Positions 1 to 11,107 of a stretch of DNA of 58,670 nt are shown here, in pieces. This DNA comes from Edwardsiella hoshinae NBRC 105699 = ATCC 33379 (GTDB taxonomy: Bacteria > Pseudomonadota > Gammaproteobacteria > Enterobacterales > Enterobacteriaceae). The position numbers and the translations under genes are program-made. Location: the NCBI RefSeq assembly GCF_000474215.1, contig NZ_BAUC01000025.1:1-58670 (forward strand), written 5' to 3'. Numbering within the stretch: position 1 is the first letter of the stretch; every line of letters starts with the position of its first letter. The notes beneath the pieces were generated by a model. The model was not told where the DNA came from, ran no database searches, and worked only from the letters and a program-made list of their open reading frames with translations.

Positions 1-13
1 TGCCACTTAAATC

Positions 14-90
14 TGGGGTGGCTAATGGGACTCGAACCCACGACAACTGGAATCACAATCCAGGGCTCTACCAACTGAGCTATAGCCACC
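14..90 (-). tRNA. hisR: tRNA-His (GTG anticodon)
   Basis: Read on the minus strand, a complete cloverleaf runs from GGTGGCTATAGCTCAG at the 5' end to an encoded CCA at 14-16. The anticodon loop is TTGTGAT with anticodon GTG, and the T loop GTTCGAATC is intact. The extra 5' G that histidyl-tRNA synthetase recognises is encoded. It lies 56 nt downstream of tRNA-Arg on the same strand, the order found in the E. coli argX-hisR-leuT-proM operon, so leuT and proM probably continue just outside the window. Confidence 0.97.
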
Positions 91-146
91 AATGTACTTC
101 TAACGCGGTAATGATACCACCGCAGCTCTTGCGCCGTAAGCGATAA

Positions 147-223
<77 letters not shown>

Positions 224-244
224 TCAGCGCCGTTGCGGGGGTGG

Positions 245-273
245 ATACTACGGGCTTCAGACGATCCTGTCCA
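245..273 (-). promoter_or_regulatory. Promoter of the argX-hisR tRNA operon
   Basis: On the minus strand a -35 box TGGACA (268-273) is separated by exactly 17 nt from a -10 box TAGTAT (245-250), followed by a C-rich discriminator (CCACCCCCGC). Such GC discriminators are typical of stringently controlled stable-RNA promoters. A/T runs just upstream could act as an UP element. The remainder of the 158-nt gap between wecG and argX shows nothing else I can name. Confidence 0.75.
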
Positions 274-381
274 GTGCTTTTTTGCAGAAAAAACGCGTTT
301 GGTTACAGTTTGCCCATTCTGCCGCAAAAAGACACACGCCACCTCGAACTCACAGTACCATGCGTCAACGGCTACGACCTA

Positions 382-1122
382 TTAGAGCTTACCACGGTAG
401 TAGTAGGCGACGAAGCGCAGCAATTTAACCTGACGGCGCCAACGCGTGGGTTGGGCGAGCAGACGATACAGCCACTCTACTCCCAGACGGCGCCACAGCA
501 GCGGCGCGCGGCGAACCCGCCCGGTAAAGACATCGTAAGTTCCTCCTACCCCCATATATAACGCCTGGGGATAATGGACCCGGCAATCACGCATCACGAT
601 CTCCTGGCGCGGCGACCCCATCGCCACGGTCACGATTTGCGCCCCACTGGCACGGATGCGTGCAAACAGCGCCTCACGCTGCGAAGCGCCAAAATAACCA
701 TCCTGTGAGCCGACGATATTCACCCCCCACTGGCGGCGCAGCTTCTCTTCGGTCTGCGCCAACACATCGGGCTGGCCTCCGATCAGAAACACCGGTACGC
801 CCAACGCGCCGGCGCGCTGCATCAGAGCCTCCCACAGATCGGCTCCTGCAATACGATTGACCTGCGCCGCCGGGTACTTACGGCGTATCGCGCGTACAAT
901 GCTGATACCATCGGCATACTTGTACTCCGCCGCCGCGATCAACGTCCGAAGCGCCGTATCCTGCTCGGCGGTGATCACCTTCTCGGCATTGATCGCCACC
1001 AGCGTCCCCGTCCGCACTCGCTCCCCGGCAAACAAGTGTTGTAGAAACTGCTCACTGTCGCGAAATCCCCAGATATCGATCCCGCGGATGTCGTAATGCG
1101 GAATCGCCTGATTACTCTCCAT
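382..1122 (-). CDS. wecG: UDP-ManNAcA transferase WecG (ECA lipid II synthase)
   Basis: WecG transfers N-acetyl-D-mannosaminuronic acid from UDP-ManNAcA to GlcNAc-PP-undecaprenol (lipid I), giving ECA lipid II at the inner face of the cytoplasmic membrane. The 246-residue protein has the WecG/TagA/CpsF (GT26) pattern: INAEK at 44-48, YADG near 69-72, VGSQDGYF near 137-144 and MGSPRQE at 168-174. Length matches the E. coli protein. It is the last gene of the ECA operon; its start lies 11 nt inside wzyE. In E. coli yifK separates wecG from the argX tRNA operon, but here only 158 nt intervene and no yifK is present. Confidence 0.96.
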   Translation of the reverse strand: MESNQAIPHYDIRGIDIWGFRDSEQFLQHLFAGERVRTGTLVAINAEKVITAEQDTALRTLIAAAEYKYADGISIVRAIRRKYPAAQVNRIAGADLWEALMQRAGALGVPVFLIGGQPDVLAQTEEKLRRQWGVNIVGSQDGYFGASQREALFARIRASGAQIVTVAMGSPRQEIVMRDCRVHYPQALYMGVGGTYDVFTGRVRRAPLLWRRLGVEWLYRLLAQPTRWRRQVKLLRFVAYYYRGKL

Positions 1123-2488
1123 CGTTTTTTTCCTTAACGGCAGCGTTTTCCCTCCCCGCAGTTGGCCTACGCGGGCGGATCAATCCGGCCACATCAAATA
1201 ACCAATACAACAGCTTAGCCAACAACAGGCAGCAGCCAAAAATGATACAGAAAAACACCACACGCGAGACAAAGGCATCTAACCCCTCACGCGCCAGCAC
1301 AATGATGTTGAACACCGCGCCGAAACAAAATGCCTGGATCACCGCCGCACGATAGCGGTTCGCCTCCGCGCATCCGCGGGCGTACAACCAATCGAACCAC
1401 TTGATGATCAGCCCGACCGCTACCGCCCCCAAGGGAATAAACGCCACGCCACCCATCACTACCAGCGAGCCGATCAGCGTCGGTGAGATGGCCAACCCGG
1501 AATGGTTATCCAACACCTGCCAGGTAAAGTAATTGGCGCTATTCAGTACCAGATGGGGACGATCCGGCCACAACCAGCTAGGAATGAAGACATAGAAATC
1601 ACGGGCGATCGGCGCCAGTCCCTGAAAATCAATCTGACTATAGTGCTGGAGTAACAGCGCCAAGTTCTCCCACGGGGAGAAGGTATCGCGCGTCAGGTAC
1701 AAGAACGTATACAACGCCTCATCGCCGCTCACGGCCAATCCATAGCGCTTCAACGCCAGCCAGAACATTCCCACCACCCCGATGACGCCAGCCAGCGCCA
1801 ACATCCACAGGGTGATCCAACCGCGCTGAATACCAATAAAGAGGAACAAGGCGAAAGCGATAATGATATTGGCACGTGTCCCACCAACGATGACATAGGT
1901 CAATAGGCCAAAAACCACGGTACTCGCCAGGAAAAAAAACCAGGCACGCGGCGTTTGCCGCAGAAAGTAGACCACCAACATCGCCGGGATGAAAAAGTAA
2001 AAGAAGCGCTTCAAGGCCACACCGGAAACGCTACTGGAAAAGATCTGGCTATAGGCGTGTAGCTTGAACAACAGAAAACCATTGTTGAGGAAGAAGATAG
2101 TAACCGTCACCAACGCGACTAATGCCAGCAGCAACCAGGTCAGTTGCGCCTCGACCCGGTTAACCTGCAACCAAGAGACGTGTCGCCCTGGTGCCGACGC
2201 GACGGGGCATAGGCGCGTCTTGTAGCTGACGTAGTAAATGGCATAGAAAGCCGTCGCTGAAAGCAACGCATACAACAGATCCTCGGTCGCCACCGTTTGT
2301 ACCTCGAAACGGAACACCAACACACAGGTCAATGGAAAGCCGAAGTAAAACGTTAGTAGAAAGAGCAGAGAAAAGAATACGTTAAAATTAAAACGTACCC
2401 GCCGAAACTCCTGGTAGGTTAAAAATGCGACGAACAGCAGTGAGAAGAAGTAGACCAGCGCCAAGCCGGTAAACTGCATCAGCGTCAT
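1112..2488 (-). CDS. wzyE: ECA polymerase WzyE
   Basis: WzyE polymerises ECA trisaccharide repeats on undecaprenyl pyrophosphate at the periplasmic face of the inner membrane. The 458-residue product is highly hydrophobic, with about a dozen apparent transmembrane segments spread over its length and a charged C-terminal tail ([20 protein letters not shown]). It is slightly longer than the roughly 450 residues usual in E. coli. Identity rests on hydropathy, length and position between wecF (4-nt ATGA overlap) and wecG (11-nt overlap), as in every ECA operon. Confidence 0.93.
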   Translation of the reverse strand: MTLMQFTGLALVYFFSLLFVAFLTYQEFRRVRFNFNVFFSLLFLLTFYFGFPLTCVLVFRFEVQTVATEDLLYALLSATAFYAIYYVSYKTRLCPVASAPGRHVSWLQVNRVEAQLTWLLLALVALVTVTIFFLNNGFLLFKLHAYSQIFSSSVSGVALKRFFYFFIPAMLVVYFLRQTPRAWFFFLASTVVFGLLTYVIVGGTRANIIIAFALFLFIGIQRGWITLWMLALAGVIGVVGMFWLALKRYGLAVSGDEALYTFLYLTRDTFSPWENLALLLQHYSQIDFQGLAPIARDFYVFIPSWLWPDRPHLVLNSANYFTWQVLDNHSGLAISPTLIGSLVVMGGVAFIPLGAVAVGLIIKWFDWLYARGCAEANRYRAAVIQAFCFGAVFNIIVLAREGLDAFVSRVVFFCIIFGCCLLLAKLLYWLFDVAGLIRPRRPTAGRENAAVKEKNDGE

Positions 2489-3564
2489 GGGCGCTCCCCC
2501 AGCGCCAGCGCCTGTTGCCAGCCCTCGATATAGTTAGGATTAAAAAAGGCGACACGTTGCAAGTCACATTGGGCCAGCTGATGTTGTGCCGCTCGTACCG
2601 CCGCCTCATCCAGCGCCTCGCCGTCGAACAACAGTGGTAAATGCTGGTCGGCCAGATCACGCCAGAAGGGGTTATTCCGACTCAACACCACCGGGATGCC
2701 CTGCTGCAACAACAGACACAACGTACCGATGCCCTGCTGCCGTTCGAAGAGGAAATAGCCCAGATCACAATTCGCCAACAACGCCAAGTAATCGGTGAAA
2801 GCCAACGGAGAGGTTAGAGGCATCGCATTGGCACCGAACAGCCGCTGCGCCTCGGCGCACACCTGTCCCACATATTCCTGGTTATGTGCCGGGTAGCCCA
2901 ACGGGATGATCACCCGGATCCGCTCGCCGAAGGCGGCATGTAGCGAACGTAACGCTACCAGATGGCGGTTGCTATGATCGCCCGAATTTCCCAGCAACAC
3001 CGTCAAAGATCCACGCGGCGTGCGTTGCGTACCCGCAGGACGGGTCAATGCCGGATCCATACGCGTGGGGAAATAGAGCGGCGATGCGGGTACCTGTGGG
3101 TAACGCTGGCGATAATACGCCAGATCACCCAGAGTAGCGAAGAGATGCCCCACCCGTCCCTGTACCAGACGGCGCAGACGGTAAAATATGCGATATTTCC
3201 ACCCAGTGGCATCCTCATACAGGTCTGCGCCCCACACATGCCACAGCACCTGTTGTCCCTGCAATCTGCCCGTCAACAACGCCAACCATAACCAGGGATT
3301 AAACTGACCGTGTAAGAAGAAGCGCTGTGTACGATCCGCACCAGCTCGCGCGACCAAAGCCCGCGCGAGTGCACGCTTGTCGGGCCAGATCTCGATCGAC
3401 AAGCGTGTCAATTCCACGAATGGCGTGGCGTCACGAGCCACCACCATAAAACGCCGACGCGGGGCAGCGCACGATGCTGTAGCCAGCACCTCGTTAAAGA
3501 AACGCAACAGCGTCAGATTATGGTGGGGAATATCCGCCCCGAGTACGTGAATCAATGTCGTCAT
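2485..3564 (-). CDS. wecF: TDP-Fuc4NAc:lipid II transferase WecF
   Basis: WecF adds 4-acetamido-4,6-dideoxy-D-galactose from dTDP-Fuc4NAc to ECA lipid II, completing the trisaccharide lipid III. The 359-residue protein starts [16 protein letters not shown] and contains the GT56 landmarks [21 protein letters not shown] (about 126-137) and a C-terminal [12 protein letters not shown] segment. It has no membrane segments and is expected to be cytoplasmic and membrane-associated. It is joined by 4-nt overlaps to wzxE upstream and wzyE downstream, implying translational coupling. Confidence 0.95.
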   Translation of the reverse strand: MTTLIHVLGADIPHHNLTLLRFFNEVLATASCAAPRRRFMVVARDATPFVELTRLSIEIWPDKRALARALVARAGADRTQRFFLHGQFNPWLWLALLTGRLQGQQVLWHVWGADLYEDATGWKYRIFYRLRRLVQGRVGHLFATLGDLAYYRQRYPQVPASPLYFPTRMDPALTRPAGTQRTPRGSLTVLLGNSGDHSNRHLVALRSLHAAFGERIRVIIPLGYPAHNQEYVGQVCAEAQRLFGANAMPLTSPLAFTDYLALLANCDLGYFLFERQQGIGTLCLLLQQGIPVVLSRNNPFWRDLADQHLPLLFDGEALDEAAVRAAQHQLAQCDLQRVAFFNPNYIEGWQQALALGERP

Positions 3565-4811
3565 GCGCGTTTACGATAAATCCAGAATACGCTGCCACAT
3601 AGCAGGAAATAAATAATATAGGTCGCCATATAGGCCTGTGCGGCGCCCAGCGCCCCATGCAACGGAATCAATAGCCGCGAGAATACCGTCAACAGCAAAA
3701 ACTGGCTGAGCTCACACAGCAGGTAAAAGCGCAGCGAGGCCTTGGCGATTACCAGGTAGCCGAACACATAGGCACCGACCTTAAACACATCACCGACCAG
3801 TTGCCAGGCGAACAGATCACGCATGGCGCTGAACTGACCGGATAGCAGCAGCCAGATCACCAGATCACGCAGCAACCAAACGGTGAAACTAACGGCAGCG
3901 ACGGCCGGCAAAACAAAACACAGCGCGCGTCCAATCTCGTGGCCAATCGCCTGGCGGCTATGTAAGCTAGCCAACGTCGGCAACAAGTAGACGCTAAACG
4001 AAGCGGTAATGAACTGAAGGTAGGCGTCGGAGATCCCACTCACCCCTTGCCATAGCCCGACCGCCTGCCATCCATACTGTGCCGCCAACTGGTTACGCAT
4101 CATGACATAGGCCACCGGCATGGTCACCGCCGTCATTAGCGCCATCAGAGTAAACTTACCTAGACTCGTCGCTAACACCCGATCCCAGGCAGGCCGGAAA
4201 TAGTGCCAGGGGAGATGGCGTCGCTGCCACAGCACCCATAGGGCCGGCAGCATAGCGACTGCGGGCACCAACGCCAACCCGGCTAGTGCCCCGCGATAGC
4301 CGCCGAGCAGATAACTCAACGCGTAGGCGGCGACCCCAAGCAGGCTGCCCCCCGCTACCGCCAGCGCATTACCGCACGCATCGCGATACCCCTTGATCAC
4401 CGCCAAGGCATAGTTGCTGCCAGCTATCCCCATCTGGAGCAGGGCCACCAGGCGGATCACCGCCAGGTAACGTCTGTCACCGAACAACGCCTCACTGATT
4501 GGCCCTGCTGCCACTACAAAGATCACCGCTAACAACAGGGAAAATACGAGGATCATCGTCGAGGCGGTACCCAACAGCGGCTGGAGCTTGTCGGATTGCT
4601 GGCGATACTCCGCCACATACTTGGTGATCCCGTTAAAGATTCCGGCGCCGGACAAGACGCCCAGAACAGTGATCACTTGACGAAAGTTAGCCGCTTGCCC
4701 AACGCCAACTGGGCCGAAAGCCACGGCTAATAGCTTAACCACCACCAATCCGGCGCCGATCTTGATCAGCGTCGAACCGGCGGTCCACAACGATGCGCGA
4801 GCCAGTGACAT
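3561..4811 (-). CDS. wzxE: ECA lipid III flippase WzxE
   Basis: WzxE moves undecaprenyl-PP-trisaccharide across the inner membrane. The 416-residue product has the repeating hydrophobic segments of a 12-helix MOP/polysaccharide-transport flippase, and the N-terminal [20 protein letters not shown] stretch is typical of WzxE. Length equals the E. coli protein. Its ATG overlaps the wecE stop by one base (TGATG) and its stop overlaps the wecF start by 4 nt. Confidence 0.95.
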   Translation of the reverse strand: MSLARASLWTAGSTLIKIGAGLVVVKLLAVAFGPVGVGQAANFRQVITVLGVLSGAGIFNGITKYVAEYRQQSDKLQPLLGTASTMILVFSLLLAVIFVVAAGPISEALFGDRRYLAVIRLVALLQMGIAGSNYALAVIKGYRDACGNALAVAGGSLLGVAAYALSYLLGGYRGALAGLALVPAVAMLPALWVLWQRRHLPWHYFRPAWDRVLATSLGKFTLMALMTAVTMPVAYVMMRNQLAAQYGWQAVGLWQGVSGISDAYLQFITASFSVYLLPTLASLHSRQAIGHEIGRALCFVLPAVAAVSFTVWLLRDLVIWLLLSGQFSAMRDLFAWQLVGDVFKVGAYVFGYLVIAKASLRFYLLCELSQFLLLTVFSRLLIPLHGALGAAQAYMATYIIYFLLCGSVFWIYRKRA

Positions 4812-5941
4812 CAGCGAAAGAAGCTCAGTATGCTGTTGATAACTGTACGCTGGTTGACATCCGGCAGGTTATAGAACAACGGCAGACGGACTAAGCGCTC
4901 GCTCTCACGCGTGGTATAACGATCCTCACCGGCGAAGCGACCGAAACGGACTCCGCCCGGGCTGCTATGCAAGGGGATATAGTGGAATACAGCCATGATC
5001 TCCGCCTCTTTGAGGAAATCGATCAACGCGCCGCGTTGCGCTTCGTCACGCAGCTTGAGGTAGAACATATGCGCGTTATGCTGGCATGCTGCCGGGATGG
5101 TCGGCAGTGTCAACCGTCCCGCCTCGGCCAACGGCGCCAAAGCGTCATGGTAGTGCTGCCAGAGCTGCAAGCGACGCTGATTAATGCGTTCGGCAACTTC
5201 CAACTGCGCCCACAAGTAAGCGGCCTGCAAATCAGACATCAGGTAGCTGGAGCCGATATCGCGCCAAGTGTACTTATCTACCTGACCACGGAAAAACTGG
5301 CTACGGTTGGTGCCCTTCTCACGAATGATCTCTGCCCGCTCGATCAGTGCCACATCGTTGATCAGCGTCGCCCCACCTTCGCCGCCAGCGGTATAATTCT
5401 TGGTTTCATGGAAACTATAACAGCCGATATGGCCGATGGTTCCTAGCGCCCGCCCCTTATAGGTCGCCATCACCCCCTGCGCCGCATCTTCGACTACATA
5501 CAAGCCATACTTCTGCGCCAACGCCATGATGGTATCCATCTCGCAGGCAACACCCGCGTAGTGAACCGGAACGATAGCTCGGGTCTTCTCGGTGATCGCC
5601 GCTTCGATCAGCGTCTCATCGATGTTCATCGTATCTGGGCGGATGTCGACGAAGACAATACGCGCGCCACGCAGTACAAAGGCATTGGCCGTCGACACGA
5701 AGGTGAAGCTCGGCATGATCACCTCATCACCGGGCTGGATGTCCAACAGCAGCGCAGCCATCTCTAACGAGGCGGTGCAAGAAGGGGTCAACAACACCTT
5801 AGCGCTCGCAAAGCGCTGCTCCATCCACTGCTGACAGCGGCGGGTGAAACCACCATCGCCGCACAACTTACCGCTGGCCATCGCCGCCTGCATATAATCG
5901 GACTCGCTACCGGTGACCGGAGGCGCATTAAATGGGATCAT
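4811..5941 (-). CDS. wecE: dTDP-4-amino-4,6-dideoxygalactose transaminase WecE
   Basis: WecE transfers an amino group from glutamate to dTDP-4-keto-6-deoxyglucose to give dTDP-Fuc4N, the precursor of the third ECA sugar. It belongs to the DegT/DnrJ/EryC1 PLP family; the PLP lysine is K181 in SFHETKNYTAGGEGG. I start it at the ATG at 5941 (MIPFNAPP, 376 aa, the family length). An in-frame GTG three codons upstream is possible, but AGGTG sits about 8 nt before the ATG. The gene is 19 nt downstream of wecD. Confidence 0.96.
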   Translation of the reverse strand: MIPFNAPPVTGSESDYMQAAMASGKLCGDGGFTRRCQQWMEQRFASAKVLLTPSCTASLEMAALLLDIQPGDEVIMPSFTFVSTANAFVLRGARIVFVDIRPDTMNIDETLIEAAITEKTRAIVPVHYAGVACEMDTIMALAQKYGLYVVEDAAQGVMATYKGRALGTIGHIGCYSFHETKNYTAGGEGGATLINDVALIERAEIIREKGTNRSQFFRGQVDKYTWRDIGSSYLMSDLQAAYLWAQLEVAERINQRRLQLWQHYHDALAPLAEAGRLTLPTIPAACQHNAHMFYLKLRDEAQRGALIDFLKEAEIMAVFHYIPLHSSPGGVRFGRFAGEDRYTTRESERLVRLPLFYNLPDVNQRTVINSILSFFR

Positions 5942-5960
5942 TGTGTTCACCTAGAGAAAG

Positions 5961-6656
5961 TTATCGGTACAACCAATAGGCGGTCGCGTCCAAACGCGCA
6001 CCGCAGCCAAGATAGAGACGTTGCGCCGCCAGATTGCCGATCTGGGTTGCGACAGACAGGTGCGACAACTGCTGCGTCTGACACCAGGCCTGCGCCTGTG
6101 CCACCAGGCGCCGCCCGACGCCACGCCGTGCCGCCGAACGCGCCACTGCCAGTAAGCCGATGCGGGCAGCGCCCGTCGCCAGCGCTCGCATCGTCACGAA
6201 CCCCTGCGGAGAACCCGCGTCATCCAGCGCTAACAAGCATGCATGGTCAAAGGTGCCATACACCGCCTTCTCCACCCATTCGGCGTAAAAGCGACCGCTA
6301 TCCTGCGGATGATACCAAGGGGCACGAAAGCGGCTTAAAGCGAAGGCTTCACGTGCCAGGGCACGCAGCCACAGGCAATCTTCGACCCGTGCCGGACGTT
6401 GCCCGCCAGATGGCGATGCGGCCTGTACCGGCAGCACAAAATCCACCTCGCCCTCCGCCAGACGAAACCCCAGGGCATACAACGCATCGCAGCACGCCAG
6501 ATCGTCGGCAGGCACCTTAGCCTGCACCAGTTGGTAGGCGTCGCACGCCGCCGCTTGCAACGGCGGCGCCTGATCGCAGAAACGCAACCGACCACTGTGT
6601 AGGGCGAAGAAGGCGCTCTCCCACGCCAGCGGCTCAATACTGGCGTGGACGGACAT
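5961..6656 (-). CDS. wecD: dTDP-Fuc4N acetyltransferase WecD
   Basis: WecD N-acetylates dTDP-4-amino-4,6-dideoxygalactose with acetyl-CoA to give dTDP-Fuc4NAc. The 231-residue protein has a divergent N-terminal domain ([17 protein letters not shown]) and a C-terminal GNAT fold with the acetyl-CoA loop [14 protein letters not shown] at about 171-184. The reading frame is open further upstream, but homology starts at the ATG at 6656, which is preceded by GGGAG. This places the start 23 nt inside rffH, so the two genes are probably translationally coupled. The intermediate sequence (about 78-93) diverges from E. coli. Confidence 0.93.
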   Translation of the reverse strand: MSVHASIEPLAWESAFFALHSGRLRFCDQAPPLQAAACDAYQLVQAKVPADDLACCDALYALGFRLAEGEVDFVLPVQAASPSGGQRPARVEDCLWLRALAREAFALSRFRAPWYHPQDSGRFYAEWVEKAVYGTFDHACLLALDDAGSPQGFVTMRALATGAARIGLLAVARSAARRGVGRRLVAQAQAWCQTQQLSHLSVATQIGNLAAQRLYLGCGARLDATAYWLYR

Positions 6657-7515
6657 GCAGCAACTCCCGCAGGTAGGCGCCATAGGCGGTCTTAGCCAAT
6701 GACTCGGCGGCACGCGCCACCCCATGATCATCCAACCAGCCATTACGCCAGGCGATCTCTTCCAGGCAGGCGATTTTGAATCCCTGACGCTTCTCCACCG
6801 TTTGTACGAAAGCGCTGGCCTCCAGCAGGCTGTCATGGGTCCCCGTATCCAGCCAAGCGAAGCCACGCCCCAACAACTCGACACTAAGCGCATCGCGTTG
6901 CAAATACATTTGATTAATGCTGGTGATCTCCAGCTCGCCGCGCGGCGACGGCGTCACCTGGCGGGCAAACTCCACCACCTGAGCATCGTAGAAATACAGC
7001 CCGGTCACCGCCCAATTGGAGCGTGGCTGAACCGGCTTTTCTTCGATGGAGCGTGCGCGGAAATTCTCGTCGAACTCGACCACGCCGAAACGTTCGGGAT
7101 CCATCACCTGGTAGCCGAACACCGTCGCCCCCTGCCGACGCTGCGCCACCTGGCGTAGCTTGGGACTGAACCCCTGGCCAAAGAAGATGTTGTCCCCCAA
7201 GACCAGGCAGCAGCTGTCGCCAGCCAGAAACGACTCGCCGATCAAGAAGGCTTGCGCCAATCCCTCCGGACGCGGTTGTTCGGCATACTGCAACTGAATA
7301 CCAAAATCGCGGCCGTCCCCTAACAGACGTTGAAACGCCGGGAGATCCTGCGGGGTGCTGATCAGCAGGATCTCCCGGATCCCCGCGAGCATCAGCACCG
7401 ACAACGGATAATAGATCATCGGCTTATCGTAGATCGGCAGCAACTGCTTGGAGACGCCGCGCGTTATGGGATAGAGGCGAGTTCCCGACCCTCCCGCCAA
7501 AATAATACCTTTCAT
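6634..7515 (-). CDS. rffH: Glucose-1-phosphate thymidylyltransferase RffH
   Basis: RffH (RmlA2) condenses dTTP and glucose-1-phosphate to dTDP-glucose, the first step towards dTDP-Fuc4NAc. Its 293 residues begin with the nucleotidyltransferase signature [18 protein letters not shown] (GGSGTR at 8-13), followed by [18 protein letters not shown] and [10 protein letters not shown]. Length equals the E. coli enzyme. It follows rffG after 61 nt, the largest gap within the biosynthetic run, and overlaps wecD by 23 nt. A rhamnose-pathway rmlA would be the alternative, but the ECA context decides. Confidence 0.96.
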   Translation of the reverse strand: MKGIILAGGSGTRLYPITRGVSKQLLPIYDKPMIYYPLSVLMLAGIREILLISTPQDLPAFQRLLGDGRDFGIQLQYAEQPRPEGLAQAFLIGESFLAGDSCCLVLGDNIFFGQGFSPKLRQVAQRRQGATVFGYQVMDPERFGVVEFDENFRARSIEEKPVQPRSNWAVTGLYFYDAQVVEFARQVTPSPRGELEITSINQMYLQRDALSVELLGRGFAWLDTGTHDSLLEASAFVQTVEKRQGFKIACLEEIAWRNGWLDDHGVARAAESLAKTAYGAYLRELLHVRPRQY

Positions 7516-7576
7516 GCGTGATCCTTCTCTTCGCGTGCGAGCACACCCACCGACACCACGGCGGCGCGTGGGAATC

Positions 7577-8647
7577 TCAAGCTAGCCCCAGCCGCTCTCC
7601 GGCATAGGAGCCATCCATCACGGCACGCCACCAGGGGACGTTCGCCAGATACCACGCCACAGTCTTACGCAGGCCGCTCTCGAAAGTCTCCTGAGGACGC
7701 CAACCTAACTCGCGCTCGATCTTACTGGCATCGATCGCGTAACGCAGATCGTGCCCGGGGCGATCCGCCACATAGGTGATCAGATCGGCGTAATGTGCCA
7801 CGCCCGCAGGCATCTGCGGCATCATCTCTTGCAACAGCGCGCACAACGTCGTCACCACGTCGATATTACGCCGCTCGTTATGCCCACCGATGTTATAAGT
7901 CTCGCCCACCGCTCCCGCCGTCACGACACGGTACAGGGCGCGAGCGTGATCCTCGACATACAACCAGTCGCGCACCTGTAAGCCGTTGCCATACACAGGC
8001 AGCGGCTTGCCAGCCAGCGCGTTGATAATGGTTAATGGAATCAACTTTTCGGGGAAATGATAGGGGCCGTAATTGTTAGAGCAGTTGGTCACCAGCACCG
8101 GTAAGCCGTAGGTGCGCAACCAGGCTCGCACCAAGTGATCGCTGGAGGCTTTCGAGGCAGAATAGGGACTGCTCGGTGCGTAAGGCGTATCTTCACGAAA
8201 CAAATCCTGCGGCCCTGACAGATCACCATACACCTCATCGGTCGAAATATGGTGAAAGCGGAAGGCCGCGCGCTGTGCGGTAGACAGCGCACTCCAATAG
8301 GCTCGTGCCGCCTCCAACAGGGTATAGGTCCCCACGATATTGGTCTGAATAAAGGCTGCGGGCCCGTCGATCGAGCGATCGACGTGGCTCTCGGCGGCCA
8401 GGTGCATGATTGCATTCGGCTGATAATGGGCCAGGATCCGATCCATCGCCACGCGATCGCCGATATCGGCGCGCTCGAAGGCATAACGATCGCTTTTCGC
8501 CACCGGTGCCAGCGAAGCTAGATTACCGGCATAGGTCAACTTATCGACCACCACCACGCTATCGGTCGTCTGCCCGATGATGTGGCGCACCACGGCGGAG
8601 CCGATGAAACCGGCACCGCCAGTGACTAGAATGCGTCTCACCGCCAT
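7577..8647 (-). CDS. rffG: dTDP-glucose 4,6-dehydratase RffG
   Basis: RffG (RmlB2) converts dTDP-glucose to dTDP-4-keto-6-deoxyglucose. It is an extended short-chain dehydrogenase: NAD-binding TGGAGFIG at 9-16, catalytic TDE at 136-138 and the YxxxK pair Y162/K166 in SPYSASKAS. The 356 residues match the family length. The start overlaps the end of wecC by 10 nt. Its product feeds WecE. Confidence 0.96.
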   Translation of the reverse strand: MAVRRILVTGGAGFIGSAVVRHIIGQTTDSVVVVDKLTYAGNLASLAPVAKSDRYAFERADIGDRVAMDRILAHYQPNAIMHLAAESHVDRSIDGPAAFIQTNIVGTYTLLEAARAYWSALSTAQRAAFRFHHISTDEVYGDLSGPQDLFREDTPYAPSSPYSASKASSDHLVRAWLRTYGLPVLVTNCSNNYGPYHFPEKLIPLTIINALAGKPLPVYGNGLQVRDWLYVEDHARALYRVVTAGAVGETYNIGGHNERRNIDVVTTLCALLQEMMPQMPAGVAHYADLITYVADRPGHDLRYAIDASKIERELGWRPQETFESGLRKTVAWYLANVPWWRAVMDGSYAGERLGLA

Positions 8648-9900
8648 ACCCCCTTGGTATCAACCACGAAGCGCTGACGCACCGCCTGCGGTGCCAACGC
8701 ACGAAACGGTTGATGATCCACCAGCAACACCACCACATCAGCCTGGGCTAACGCCGTGCCACTATCCACCAACTGCGCCAGCCCCGCCAGACGGGCTGGC
8801 AACTGCTGAATATTCGGCTCCACTACCAAGGTGCGACCACTGTGCCAGTGCGCCACCATCTCGGCGATCTCCATCGCCGGACTTTCGCGGAGATCATCGA
8901 TATCCGGCTTGAAGGCCAGGCCGAAGCAGGCGATGGTCGCCTCCGAGGCGCGTTTATCCTCGGCAGCCAGGCAATCGGCTAACGCCGCCTTAACCCGATC
9001 AACCACCCACAAGGGTTTACCGTCATTCACCAGACGCGCCGTATGGATCAAGCGCGCCAACTGTGGGTTTTGCGCCACAATAAACCACGGATCGACGGCG
9101 ATGCAGTGACCGCCAACGCCCGGCCCCGGTTGCAGAATATTGACGCGCGGATGACGATTCGCCAGCGCGATCAACTGCCAGACATCGATCCCTTGGGCAT
9201 CGCAAATCAGGGACAGTTCATTGGCGAAGGCGATATTGACGTCACGAAAACTGTTTTCGGTCAATTTGCACATCTCTGCGGTACGCGCGTTGGTCTCCAC
9301 ACATTCGCCTTCGAGAAACAGCTTATAGAGCTCGCTAGCCTGTGCCGAACAGGTCGGTGTCATGCCGCCGATCACCCGGTCATTACGCAACAGTTCCAGC
9401 ATGATCTTGCCCGGCAGCACCCGTTCGGGACAGTAAGCGACACGGATGTCAGCCTGTTCGCCGGCCTGGTGAGGAAAACGCAGATCCGGACGACACTCGG
9501 CTAACCAGACGCACATCTGCTCGGTGGTGCCGACCGGTGAGGTCGACTCAAGGATCACCAGATCGCCACGCTTCAGTACCGGTGCAATCGAACGTGCCGC
9601 CGCCTCGACGTAACACAGATCGGGCTCATGCTCCCCCTTAAACGGGGTCGGGACGGCGATCAAAAAGGCATCGGCAGGCTCGGGGCGCATCACCGCACGC
9701 AGGAATCCGCCCTCCACCGCCCGTTTTACCGCCCGATCCAGATCGGGCTCAACGATATGGATCTCACCACGGTTGATCGTCTCGACCGCGTGCTGATTAA
9801 CGTCGACACCAATCACCTGCTTCTGACAGCCGGCAAATGCCACCGCCGTCGGTAAACCAATATAACCCAGGCCAATAACGGAGATAGTATTAAAACTCAT
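8638..9900 (-). CDS. wecC: UDP-N-acetyl-D-mannosamine dehydrogenase WecC
   Basis: WecC oxidises UDP-ManNAc twice with NAD to UDP-ManNAcA, the substrate of WecG. The 420-residue protein has an N-terminal Rossmann motif (GLGYIGLP at about 10-17) and the catalytic cysteine in [12 protein letters not shown], as in the UDP-glucose/GDP-mannose dehydrogenase family. The ATG overlaps the wecB stop in an ATGA arrangement. Confidence 0.97.
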   Translation of the reverse strand: MSFNTISVIGLGYIGLPTAVAFAGCQKQVIGVDVNQHAVETINRGEIHIVEPDLDRAVKRAVEGGFLRAVMRPEPADAFLIAVPTPFKGEHEPDLCYVEAAARSIAPVLKRGDLVILESTSPVGTTEQMCVWLAECRPDLRFPHQAGEQADIRVAYCPERVLPGKIMLELLRNDRVIGGMTPTCSAQASELYKLFLEGECVETNARTAEMCKLTENSFRDVNIAFANELSLICDAQGIDVWQLIALANRHPRVNILQPGPGVGGHCIAVDPWFIVAQNPQLARLIHTARLVNDGKPLWVVDRVKAALADCLAAEDKRASEATIACFGLAFKPDIDDLRESPAMEIAEMVAHWHSGRTLVVEPNIQQLPARLAGLAQLVDSGTALAQADVVVLLVDHQPFRALAPQAVRQRFVVDTKGVWR

Positions 9901-11027
9901 AGTGTTGCCCGATAATTTTTTAATGCGTCCAAAATACGCTGGCAGGCGTGTCCATCGCCGTAGGGATTGGTGGCATGGCTCATCGCCCGATATTGCTGCT
10001 CATCATTCAGCAGCTGATTAACCTGTGTGACTATCGTCATCGCATCCGTCCCCACTAGACGCACCGTCCCTGCCGCGACGGCTTCTGGTCGTTCGGTGGT
10101 ATCGCGCATCACCAACACTGGCTTACCCAACGAGGGGGCCTCCTCCTGAATGCCACCCGAGTCCGTAAGGATCAGTCGAGCGCGCTCCATCAAATAGACG
10201 AAGGGCAGGTAATCCTGCGGTGGGATCAAAAAGACGTTAGCGATATCGCGCAAAATACGATTGACTGGCTCGCTAACGTTAGGATTCAGGTGCACGGGAT
10301 ACACCACCTGTAACTGTGGATGACTACGCGCAATCTGCGCCAAGGCCGTACAAATCCGCTCGAAACCGCCGCCGAAACTCTCCCGACGATGGCCAGTCAC
10401 CAACAGCAACGGCCGATGTGCCTCCAGGAAGGGGTAGTGCGCCTCCAGACGCGCCTGTAAAGCCACATCGCTTCGGATCTTATCGCGTACCCATAACAGG
10501 GCGTCGACCACACTGTTCCCCGTCAAATGAATATGCTGCGCCGCGATCCCTTCACGCATCAGATTCGCGCGAGCCGTCGGCGTCGGCGCGAAGTGAAAAC
10601 GCGCCAGATGGCCGGTCAGCGTACGGTTGGCCTCCTCAGGCCAAGGGGAATAGAGATTACCGGTACGCAGCCCCGCCTCCACATGGGCGACAGGGATACG
10701 TTGGTAAAAGGCCGCTAGGCTGGTTGCTAGCGTCGTAGTGGTATCACCATGCACCATCACCAGATCGGGACGGAAGTCGGCTAATACGGGTTTGAGACCG
10801 CTGAGAATGCGGCAAGTGATATCACTCAAATCCTGCCCCGGTTGCATGATATTCAAATCATAGTCGGGGGTAATCTGAAACAAACTCAGCACCTGATCCA
10901 GCATTTCCCGATGCTGGGCGGTGACACAGACGCGCGCCTCAAACGCGGCATCGGCAGCGAGTGCTTGCACTAACGGCGCCATTTTGATCGCCTCAGGGCG
11001 CGTGCCAAAGACAGTTAACACTTTCAC
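9897..11027 (-). CDS. wecB: UDP-N-acetylglucosamine 2-epimerase WecB
   Basis: WecB interconverts UDP-GlcNAc and UDP-ManNAc, the branch into ManNAcA. Family signatures include [13 protein letters not shown] at the N terminus, [27 protein letters not shown] and [16 protein letters not shown] place the start at a GTG (11027) giving a 376-residue protein, equal to E. coli. The frame extends 19 codons further upstream without similarity, and a GAAGAA ribosome-binding motif precedes the GTG. The ATG that lies a few bases upstream is out of frame and stops after three codons. Confidence 0.95.
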   Translation of the reverse strand: MKVLTVFGTRPEAIKMAPLVQALAADAAFEARVCVTAQHREMLDQVLSLFQITPDYDLNIMQPGQDLSDITCRILSGLKPVLADFRPDLVMVHGDTTTTLATSLAAFYQRIPVAHVEAGLRTGNLYSPWPEEANRTLTGHLARFHFAPTPTARANLMREGIAAQHIHLTGNSVVDALLWVRDKIRSDVALQARLEAHYPFLEAHRPLLLVTGHRRESFGGGFERICTALAQIARSHPQLQVVYPVHLNPNVSEPVNRILRDIANVFLIPPQDYLPFVYLMERARLILTDSGGIQEEAPSLGKPVLVMRDTTERPEAVAAGTVRLVGTDAMTIVTQVNQLLNDEQQYRAMSHATNPYGDGHACQRILDALKNYRATL

Positions 11028-11107
11028 TGTATCATTCTTCTTTCGTTGCTGCCGCTCCCGGCAGACAACCAGGAAGCGGCTCATTCCCTGTTAAGCGCTA
11101 ACGTCGA

